Assembly: GCF_022430545.2 (NCBI RefSeq)
Contig: NZ_CP092488.2
Span: forward strand, 868,001 to 932,000
Length of the DNA stretch: 64,000 nt
Direction: 5' to 3'
From: Mycobacterium paraterrae
Lineage (GTDB): Bacteria > Actinomycetota > Actinomycetes > Mycobacteriales > Mycobacteriaceae
The notes beneath the pieces are model-generated. The model was not told the DNA's origin. It saw nothing but the letters and a program-made list of their open reading frames with translations, and ran no database searches. Positions 16,789 through 23,157 of the stretch are shown here, piece by piece. Made by a program: the position numbers and the translations under genes. Position 1 is the first letter of the stretch; each line of letters begins with the position of its first letter.

Positions 16789-16969
16789 GGGCCTCCAATT
16801 CTGCCGCACATATGCGATGCCCGGCCACACCGGTCGCCTGCGGACTACCACAGCCGCTATGGGTGAGAATCGACGTATGGCTGGACGGCGTGGCGACCAC
16901 TCCGATGCGAGGCGACCCTCGGCACCGAGCCCACGTGTTCGCGCCGGTTCATCAGGCGAACATCCGGGT

Positions 16970-18613
16970 ATGGCCAACTACCCCGCCGAAGAGCCCGAAT
17001 ACCGCCCCCCGCAACGGCGGACTGATGGTTCGCCTCCTCCTCATCGCGCTCCGCGCTCTGCATCGTCGCCGAACGGACCGGCAATGCCCAGCGCCAACCG
17101 GTACCTGCCCCCACTGAACCGAGACGGTGATGCCCAGCGCCGTGAGGCACCGCGAAACAGTCCCACCGGTGAGCGGATCACCGTCACCCGGGCCGCCGCC
17201 CAACGCAGCCGGGAAATGGGTTCGCGGATGTACGACCTCGTGCAGCGGGCCGCGACCGCCGACGGCGCCGACAAGTCCGGGCTGACCGCATTGACGTGGC
17301 CGGTCGTCGCGAACTTCGCCACCGACGCCGCGATGGCGGTCGCCCTGGCCAATACGCTGTTCTTTGCCGCGGCCACCGGAGAGAGCAAGGACCGGGTCGC
17401 GCTCTACCTGCTGATCACGATCGCGCCCTTCGCCGTGATCGCCCCGCTGATCGGGCCGGCCCTGGACCGGCTTCAGCACGGTCGCCGGGTCGCGCTGGCC
17501 GCTTCGTTCGCGTTGCGTACGGCGCTGGCCGTGGTACTTATCGCCAACTACGACGCCGCCACCGGCGGCTACCAGTCGTGGGTGTTGTATCCCTGCGCGC
17601 TGATGATGATGGTGCTGTCGAAGTCGTTCAGCGTGCTGCGCAGCGCCGTGACGCCACGGGTGATGCCGCCAACCATCGACCTTGTCCGGGTGAACTCGCG
17701 GTTGACCATGTTCGGCCTGCTGGGCGGCACCATTGTCGGCGGTGGCATCGCCGGCGGCATCGAGTACGCCTGCGACCGCCTGCTCCAATTGCCCGGCGCG
17801 CTGTACGTGGTTGTCGTTGTCACCGTGGCGGGCGCGGTGCTGTCCATGCGCATCCCACGCTGGGTCGAGGTGACCGCGGGCGAAATCCCGGCCACGTTGA
17901 GCTACCGGCAGGGCCAGCAGCGACGGAGTTGGCCGGAGGAGGTCCGGCGGGCCAGCGGCGCGCTGCGACAACCGCTGGGCCGCAACATCATCACCTCGCT
18001 ATGGGGCAACTGCACGATCAAGGTCATGGTCGGCTTCCTGTTCTTGTATCCGGCGTTCGTGGCCAAGGCGCATCAGGCCAACGGCTGGAAGCAGCTCGCC
18101 ATGCTCGGGATGATCGGCGCGGCGGCCGCCATCGGCAATTTCGCCGGCAACTTCACCAGTGCCCGGCTGCGGCTGGGTAGGCCCGCCGTGCTCGTGTTGC
18201 GTTGCGCCCTGGCTGTGACCGGCGTCGCGCTGGCCGCGGCGGTGGCAGGCACCCAGCTGATGGTCGCGATCGCGACTCTGGTGACCTCGGGCGCCAGCGC
18301 GATCGCGAAAGCCGCCCTGGACGCGTCGCTGCAGGACGATTTGCCCGAGGAATCCCGCGCGTCGGCGTTCGGCCGGTCGGAGTCGACGCTGCAACTGGCG
18401 TGGGTGCTCGGCGGCGCGATGGGCGTGCTGCTCTATACCGACCTGTGGATCGGGTTCAGCGTCGTCACCTCGGTGCTGATTCTGGGTCTGGCACAGACCG
18501 TCGTCAGTTTCCACGGCGACTCGCTGATTCCCGGTCTGGGTGGCAACCGCCCGGTGATGGTGGAGCAGGAAGGCGACGGCACACACAACGCCGCGACGGT
18601 ACCCCGAGCGTGA
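16970..18613 (+). CDS. MFS-type multi-pass transporter (Rv0876c-like)
   Basis: 547 residues, matching the ~548 recalled for Rv0876c. After a disordered N-terminus of about 85 residues come about ten hydrophobic segments (for example 'YLLITIAPFAVIAPLIGPALD', 'LYVVVVVTVAGAVLSM', 'VALAAAVAGTQLMVAIATLV'), so it is an inner-membrane transporter-like protein; the substrate is unknown. I chose the ATG at 16970. An in-frame ATG at 16877 has a better ribosome site (GGTGAG), but the extra 31 codons show poor third-position GC. A copy of the dispersed 35-bp repeat lies in the N-terminal coding region. The stop overlaps the GTG of the next gene. Confidence 0.85.
   Translation: MANYPAEEPEYRPPQRRTDGSPPPHRAPRSASSPNGPAMPSANRYLPPLNRDGDAQRREAPRNSPTGERITVTRAAAQRSREMGSRMYDLVQRAATADGADKSGLTALTWPVVANFATDAAMAVALANTLFFAAATGESKDRVALYLLITIAPFAVIAPLIGPALDRLQHGRRVALAASFALRTALAVVLIANYDAATGGYQSWVLYPCALMMMVLSKSFSVLRSAVTPRVMPPTIDLVRVNSRLTMFGLLGGTIVGGGIAGGIEYACDRLLQLPGALYVVVVVTVAGAVLSMRIPRWVEVTAGEIPATLSYRQGQQRRSWPEEVRRASGALRQPLGRNIITSLWGNCTIKVMVGFLFLYPAFVAKAHQANGWKQLAMLGMIGAAAAIGNFAGNFTSARLRLGRPAVLVLRCALAVTGVALAAAVAGTQLMVAIATLVTSGASAIAKAALDASLQDDLPEESRASAFGRSESTLQLAWVLGGAMGVLLYTDLWIGFSVVTSVLILGLAQTVVSFHGDSLIPGLGGNRPVMVEQEGDGTHNAATVPRA
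17031..17070. repeat. Inverted third copy of the dispersed 35-bp repeat, inside a coding sequence
   Basis: The reverse complement of this segment contains the same 35-base core as the two copies at 13623-13730. Here it is translated in the transporter's N-terminal tail, giving roughly PPPHRAPRSASS. Confidence 0.85.
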
Positions 18614-19092
18614 AAAGGCTTGTGCTGCTTGCAGTTGTCGCGCTACTGGCGGTGGGCGCCGGAGTTGGCGCGTGGGCACTGATCCGCGCGCCTGGGCCGC
18701 AACGCCCGCAGATCAGCGCGTACACCGGCGGCCACCTGGTCCGGGTCGGCCCCTACCGGTACTGCAATGTCGTCGACCTCACGGACTGCCAGAACCCGCA
18801 GACCGAGGGCGAGCTACCGGTGAATTCGCGCTCGCCCGTTCAGCTTTCGGTGTCCACGTCGATCGGACAGGCGCCGTGGTGGTTGCTCACCGTCTACGAG
18901 GACTCCACCGTTCCGGCGACGACGTTTTACCGGCCCGGCAGTCGACTCGCGGTCACCATCCCCACCGTCGACCCGCACCACGGGCGGCTGACCGGTATCG
19001 CGGTGCAACTGATGACGGCGTTCGTCGACCCCAACGGCGAGGTGCAGGGCATCCCGCACGCCGAGTGGTCGGTGCGCACGGTCTGGAGCTGA
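18610..19092 (+). CDS. DUF2771 secreted or membrane-anchored protein (Rv0875c-like)
   Basis: 160 residues. An N-terminal hydrophobic segment ('RLVLLAVVALLAVGAGVGAWALI') is followed by an exported domain with two Cys in 'YRYCNVVDLTDCQNPQ', which could form a disulfide. No lipobox is seen. The family is DUF2771, of unknown function. GTG start at 18610 overlaps the transporter stop (GTGA), so the two are translationally coupled and probably work in the same envelope process. Confidence 0.8.
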   Translation: MKRLVLLAVVALLAVGAGVGAWALIRAPGPQRPQISAYTGGHLVRVGPYRYCNVVDLTDCQNPQTEGELPVNSRSPVQLSVSTSIGQAPWWLLTVYEDSTVPATTFYRPGSRLAVTIPTVDPHHGRLTGIAVQLMTAFVDPNGEVQGIPHAEWSVRTVWS

Positions 19093-19096
19093 CGCG

Positions 19097-19261
19097 CTAG
19101 CGCGAGCTTTCGTCGGCGATGTCGTCGCGGGACTGCTGGACACCCGGTGCTTGTGAATCTTCGTTCTGGTGATCGAGCAACTCTTGCTCCTCCCGCTGGT
19201 ATTCGGTGGCTTCGGTGGCGTCCTCCGGAATCGGGTCCGAGTCGTCAGTGTGCTTTTCCAC
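19097..19261 (-). CDS. Small acidic protein, 54 residues, unrecognised
   Basis: GTG start at 19261 with ribosome site GAAAGGA about 6 bases upstream. The product is hydrophilic and acidic, rich in Glu/Asp/Gln ('EDATEATEYQREEQELLDHQNEDSQ'), with no hydrophobic segment or Cys. It sits 16 bases downstream of the hydroquinone-reductase-like gene on the same strand, so it is likely co-transcribed. I do not recognise a family; it is probably disordered or a single helix. Confidence 0.6.
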   Translation of the reverse strand: MEKHTDDSDPIPEDATEATEYQREEQELLDHQNEDSQAPGVQQSRDDIADESSR

Positions 19262-19277
19262 GAGAATCCTTTCGTTG

Positions 19278-20309
19278 CTAGGCGCCGTGACCGGCCGGCA
19301 CTTCTTCGCCCGGGCGAGTCGGACCGGGTGGCGACCCGTCGCCGAAGGGCCTGCCGCCCAACGTTTCCCGGCCGTGTGGTGTGAGCCAGTTGGACAGATC
19401 CGGCCCCTTCGGCACGATCCCGGTCGGGTTGATGTCCTTGTGCACGATGTAGTAGTGCTGCTTGATCTGGACGAAGTCGGTGGTGTCACCGAATCCCGGC
19501 GTTTGGAACAGATCTCGCGCGTACGCCCACAACACCGGCATCTCGGCGAGCTTGCTCCGGTTGCACTTGAAGTGCCCGTGATAGACCGCGTCGAAGCGGG
19601 CCAGCGTCGTGAACAGCCGCACGTCGGCCTCGGTGATCGAGTCCCCCACCAAGAACCGCTGTCCTGACAGCCGATCGCTGACCCAGTCCAGCGCGGCGAA
19701 CAACCGGTCGTAGGCGGACTCATAAGCCTCCTGCGAGCCGGCGAACCCGCACCGGTAGACGCCGTTGTTAATTTCGCTGTACACCCGCTGATTGACCTCG
19801 TCGATCTCGTCCCGCAGCGATTCGGGGTAGAGCTGTGGGGCGCCGTCCCGGTGATAGGCCGTCCACTCGGTGGACAGGTCCAGCGTCAGCTGCGGGAAGT
19901 CATTGGTGACTACTGCCCCACTCGGCACGTCGACAATCGCAGGCACGGTGATGCCCTTCGAATAGTTGGGGAACCGCGCGAAATAGGCATCCTGCAACCG
20001 AGGGATCTGCAACACCGGGTCGACACCGCCGGGGTCCAAGTCGAAGGTCCAACTGCGCTCGTCGTGCGTGGGCCCACAAAACCCGATGGAGAGAACGTCC
20101 TCCAGCCCGAGCAGACGCCGGACGATGATCGCCCGGTTGGCCCACGGGCAGGCCCGCGCGACGATCAGCCGATAGCGGCCCGGCTCCACCGGATAACCGT
20201 CGCGACCGTCGGCGGTGATGCGGGTTTCGATGTACTTGGTGTCACGGGTGAACTCGCCGGCCTCGGCGATGTAGGAAGCGATGTCGACCTCCGTCAGGTG
20301 TGCGCCCAC
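19278..20309 (-). CDS. Glutathionyl-hydroquinone-reductase-like (Xi-class) transferase
   Basis: 343 residues. The N-terminal thioredoxin-like domain has the catalytic Cys in 'VARACPWANRAIIVRRLLGL', and 'CGPTHDERSWTF' and 'VPAIVD' follow. The helical C-terminal domain contains 'YRCGFAGSQEAYESAYDRLFAALDWVSDRL' and 'FLVGDSITEADVRLFTTLARFD'. This is the YqjG/ECM4 family, which reductively removes glutathione from glutathionyl-hydroquinones. Mycobacteria make mycothiol instead of glutathione, so the real thiol partner is probably mycothiol or another; that is inference. GTG start at 20309. Confidence 0.9.
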   Translation of the reverse strand: MGAHLTEVDIASYIAEAGEFTRDTKYIETRITADGRDGYPVEPGRYRLIVARACPWANRAIIVRRLLGLEDVLSIGFCGPTHDERSWTFDLDPGGVDPVLQIPRLQDAYFARFPNYSKGITVPAIVDVPSGAVVTNDFPQLTLDLSTEWTAYHRDGAPQLYPESLRDEIDEVNQRVYSEINNGVYRCGFAGSQEAYESAYDRLFAALDWVSDRLSGQRFLVGDSITEADVRLFTTLARFDAVYHGHFKCNRSKLAEMPVLWAYARDLFQTPGFGDTTDFVQIKQHYYIVHKDINPTGIVPKGPDLSNWLTPHGRETLGGRPFGDGSPPGPTRPGEEVPAGHGA

Positions 20310-20382
20310 GATCGGGAATCAGCGGGACCGCTCGGCCCTCTCGGACTGTTCCCCGTTACGTTGCGCGGTACACGCTGAGGGC

Positions 20383-20793
20383 TCAGGCGTCCAGTTCGCG
20401 GGCTACGGCCTTGACCACCTCGGACACCTTGCGGGCGATCTTGCGGTCCGGGTACCGGCCCTTGCGCAGCTCGGGCTGCACAGTGCCTTCAAGCAGCGTG
20501 ATCATGTCCTCGACCATGCCGTGCAGCTCGTCGGGGCTGTGCTTGTGCTCCGCCGGACCCTCGCGGCGGGGACGGCTGCTGAGCGTCGGCGGGGGGTCGA
20601 TGAGCTTGAGACTCAACGCCTGCGGACCCCGCCGCCCGGACGCGAGACCGAATTCGACCTTCTGTCCGGCCTTGAGGCCTTCGACGCCCGCGGGTAGCGC
20701 CGAGGAACGGACGTAGACGTCCTCACCGTCTTCCTGGGATAGGAAGCCGAATCCCTTCTCAGCGTCGTACCACTTCACCTTGCCAGTCGGCAC
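20383..20793 (-). CDS. cspB: Cold-shock domain protein CspB with C-terminal extension (Rv0871-like)
   Basis: 136 residues, close to the 135 of M. tuberculosis CspB. The cold-shock domain occupies residues 1-~65, with RNP1 in 'KGFGFLSQ' and RNP2 in 'DVYVRSSALP'. A conserved ~65-residue helical tail follows ('SPDELHGMVEDMITLLEGTVQPELRKGRYPDRK'), absent from small CspA proteins. It binds single-stranded nucleic acid. GTG start at 20793, giving 'VPTGKVKWYD', with AGGTGAG upstream; the longer ATG-initiated frame adds residues foreign to the family. Confidence 0.92.
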   Translation of the reverse strand: MPTGKVKWYDAEKGFGFLSQEDGEDVYVRSSALPAGVEGLKAGQKVEFGLASGRRGPQALSLKLIDPPPTLSSRPRREGPAEHKHSPDELHGMVEDMITLLEGTVQPELRKGRYPDRKIARKVSEVVKAVARELDA

Positions 20794-20948
20794 CGGACTC
20801 ACCTGCTTGTCTAACGAATGACGATCTATGTCTACACAACGAAGCGCCCCGCCTGCGCAGGACGCGATGACGACCGATCCTACTCGGAACACCGCGGGCT
20901 GAGCGTGCGAGTTTCTCGCCTAAGCTGAGAACACCGCTGGAGGTGGCA

Positions 20949-21362
20949 ATGCGCCTGATTCTGAACGTCATCTGGTTGCTTTTCGGTGGCCTGTGGCTGG
21001 CCCTGGGATATTTGCTGGCGGCCTTGATCTGCTTCGTCCTGATCGTGACCATCCCGTTCGGCTTCGCCTCGCTGCGTATCGCGTCGTATGCGCTGTGGCC
21101 GTTCGGCCGGACGATCGTCGACAAGCCCGGGACCGGCACCGGCGCCGTGATCGGCAACGTCATCTGGCTCCTGCTGTGCGGAATCTGGCTGGCCATAGGG
21201 CACCTGGTGAGCGCGGCGGCGATGGCCGTGACGATCATCGGCCTCCCGCTGGCGCTGGCCAATCTCAAGCTGATCCCCGTGTCGCTGGTGCCACTCGGCA
21301 AGGACATTGTTCCGGTCGAGCGTGCGGCAGGGTGGAGCACCGTCGCCGCTCCACGACCCTGA
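20949..21362 (+). CDS. YccF-domain inner-membrane protein (Rv0870c-like)
   Basis: 137 residues containing two copies of the YccF motif, each a hydrophobic helix followed by a short polar turn: 'LNVIWLLFGGLWLALGYLLAALICFVLIVTIPFG' and 'GNVIWLLLCGIWLAIGHLVSAAAMAVTIIGLPLA'. Integral membrane protein of unknown function. The ATG at 20949 is preferred over the GTG at 20943 because it sits 5 bases after GGAGG. Divergent from cspB. Confidence 0.88.
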   Translation: MRLILNVIWLLFGGLWLALGYLLAALICFVLIVTIPFGFASLRIASYALWPFGRTIVDKPGTGTGAVIGNVIWLLLCGIWLAIGHLVSAAAMAVTIIGLPLALANLKLIPVSLVPLGKDIVPVERAAGWSTVAAPRP

Positions 21363-21415
21363 AATTCACGCCGAACCGACCGATCGCGTGACCTGCGATT
21401 AATCCCTGAAACGTC

Positions 21416-21431
21416 TGTGAAATCAGTCACA
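21416..21431. promoter_or_regulatory. CRP site upstream of rpfA
   Basis: TGTGAAATCAGTCACA is a perfect TGTGA-N6-TCACA CRP site. It lies 410 bases from the rpfA ATG but only about 190 bases before the riboswitch aptamer, so it can act on a promoter at about 21450-21600. CRP control of rpfA is known in M. tuberculosis. The same stretch includes GTCACATAAC and GATCACGG, loosely like MtrA half-sites; MtrA binding is only a suggestion. Confidence 0.75.
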
Positions 21432-21621
21432 TAACGGTTTGATCACGGCCGGGCAACGGCCTGATTGCGACTCGCCTAACCAGCGAAAACGGCGGACCAG
21501 AGCGGCGTTTTCCCTGCTCGGAAATCGCGAAACGCTGCTCCGCTCATAAAATGACTCCGCTGCTGCCAGCCGCTAGCGTCGTGCGCGGGCCCGCCGAGAC
21601 TCCCTGCGCGGTGGGCCTTCT

Positions 21622-21841
21622 CGCCTATAGCGCCGAGCTCCATCCAATAGGCGAGCAACGCCAACCCGTGGATGGAGGCGGGGGACCCAACGGTCCGCCG
21701 AGATCGAACCCGGAGCCGCCAGCGGCTCCTTGGGGTGAAGCCGACGCGTTTCCCTTCAGAGACACGACGGCCGGGCGACCTCTTCCGCCCGAACCCGACA
21801 GCTGACCTCGTAGGCGCATACGAGAGGAATCCCAAAGGGCT
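21622..21841 (+). promoter_or_regulatory. ydaO-type c-di-AMP riboswitch in the rpfA leader
   Basis: Hallmarks appear in the right order: a P1 strand CGCCTA (21622-21627) pairing with TAGGCG (21811-21816), a 9-bp stem (21638-21646 with 21669-21677), 'GGGGGACCCA' from 21679, 'GGGGTGAAGC' near 21733, and the conserved 3' block 'GAACCCGACAGCTGACCTCG' at 21791-21810 followed by TAGGCG. These match the ydaO/yuaA class, which binds c-di-AMP and is known upstream of rpfA in mycobacteria. Downstream, CTCGT (21807-21811) can pair with ACGAG (21820-21824), which overlaps the probable ribosome site GAGAGGA at 21822-21828. The rest of the 479-base gap (21363-21621) holds the CRP site and presumably the promoter. 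Confidence 0.88.
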
Positions 21842-22843
21842 ATGAGCGGTCGTCACCGTAAACCCACCACGTCCACCGTCGGCGTCGCCAAGCTGGCCTT
21901 CACGGGTGCAGTCATTGGCGGAGGCGGTATCGCTCTGGCCGGCCATGCGGCCGCGGCCCCCGACAGCGAATGGGACCGCGTCGCGGCCTGCGAGTCGGGC
22001 GGCAACTGGGCCATCAACACCGGCAACGGCTACCACGGCGGGCTGCAATTCTCGCAAGGCACCTGGGCTTCTCACGGTGGCGGCGAATACGCCACCTCGG
22101 CCAACCAGGCCACCCGCGACCAGCAGATCGCCGTCGCCGAGCGGGTGCTCGCCACCCAGGGCAAGGGCGCCTGGCCGGTTTGCGGACGGGGCCTGTCGGC
22201 CGCCACTCCCCGCAACCTGCTCGCTGACGCGCCGGCTCCCGACGCTCCGCCGCCGGACGCGCCCCCACCCCCCGCGTTCGAGCCTCCGATGCCCCCGCCG
22301 CCGGCCGACCCGCCGCCTCCGCCTCCCGCACCGGAGCTGCCCCCGCCACCCCCAGCCGAGCCAGCTGCGGTTGACTCGCCCCCGCCGCCCCCAGCACCCG
22401 AGCCACCCCCGCCGGCCCCGGTTCAGGCCGAGTCCGTAGCAGTCGACGCGCCCGCGCCGGACGCACCGCCGCCTCCTCCGCCGGCCGACCCCGCTCCGCC
22501 AATACAGGCCGAGCCGGTCGCCGCGGACGCGCCCGCGCCAACTGGCGAAGCGCCGGAAGGGGTGCACCAAGCCAACGCCGTGGGTTCGTGGACGATGGTC
22601 CCGCAGGAGCCGGCGCCGGCTCTGCCGATCGACCCGGCCACCGCCGGATCGGCGATTCACGACTTGCAGGTGCCGCCGCAGCTCGCGCCGATGCTCGACC
22701 CGGCGAAAATCCCCAGCATCAATCCCAACCAGCTGCCAGTCGCTCCGCCGCAGAACCTCGACCCGAGCTATCTGCAGGACCTGCTGAAAGCGGTTCAGTC
22801 GCAGAGTGTGAACACGAACCCCGCACTGCAGTCGCTCGCCTGA
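21842..22843 (+). CDS. rpfA: Resuscitation-promoting factor RpfA
   Basis: 333 residues. An N-terminal signal sequence ends around 'AGHAAAAP' (residue 40). The Rpf transglycosylase-like domain spans residues ~42-118: 'WDRVAACESGGNWAINTGNGYHGGLQFSQGTW', with catalytic Glu51 and a Cys50/Cys114 pair for a disulfide. A Pro/Ala-rich stretch (about 130-245) and a less repetitive C-terminus follow. The secreted enzyme cleaves peptidoglycan and promotes growth after dormancy. The leader combines a CRP site and a c-di-AMP riboswitch. In M. tuberculosis rpfA is flanked by moa genes (recalled); none are seen here. Confidence 0.95.
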   Translation: MSGRHRKPTTSTVGVAKLAFTGAVIGGGGIALAGHAAAAPDSEWDRVAACESGGNWAINTGNGYHGGLQFSQGTWASHGGGEYATSANQATRDQQIAVAERVLATQGKGAWPVCGRGLSAATPRNLLADAPAPDAPPPDAPPPPAFEPPMPPPPADPPPPPPAPELPPPPPAEPAAVDSPPPPPAPEPPPPAPVQAESVAVDAPAPDAPPPPPPADPAPPIQAEPVAADAPAPTGEAPEGVHQANAVGSWTMVPQEPAPALPIDPATAGSAIHDLQVPPQLAPMLDPAKIPSINPNQLPVAPPQNLDPSYLQDLLKAVQSQSVNTNPALQSLA

Positions 22844-22870
22844 CCGGCGAGCGCGCGGCGGGTGTTCCGC

Positions 22871-23071
22871 CTACCGGTTGACGTCGGTGACAGGATGCAG
22901 GTAGGGCAGTTCCTCGGCGGGCAGCGGGAAAACCAAGTCGCCAAACGGCGACAATGCGCCGGTCCGGTCGCTTGCCAGTTCGCTCACGGCGTGGTCGTCG
23001 GGGTTGGTCGTCGGCCAGCCGTTGTCGACATACCGCGTCTTCTGCGCCTTCTTGTCAGCCACGCGCTCCAT
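22871..23071 (-). CDS. Small conserved protein (Rv0863-like)
   Basis: 66 residues, hydrophilic: 'DKKAQKTRYVDNGWPTTNPDDHAV', then 'LSPFGDLVFPLPAEELPYLHPVTDVNR'. No known domain. Its position between rpfA and the Rv0862c-type gene, divergent from the latter, fits Rv0863. ATG at 23071; a GTG three codons in could also serve. Confidence 0.65.
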   Translation of the reverse strand: MERVADKKAQKTRYVDNGWPTTNPDDHAVSELASDRTGALSPFGDLVFPLPAEELPYLHPVTDVNR

Positions 23072-23157
23072 TCTGACAGGTCCGTTGCGCCCGCGCCCGC
23101 CTCACCCTCGATCGACGCGAAAGGGTCACCCGCTCGCCTGCTTTACGCTGGTCAGCA

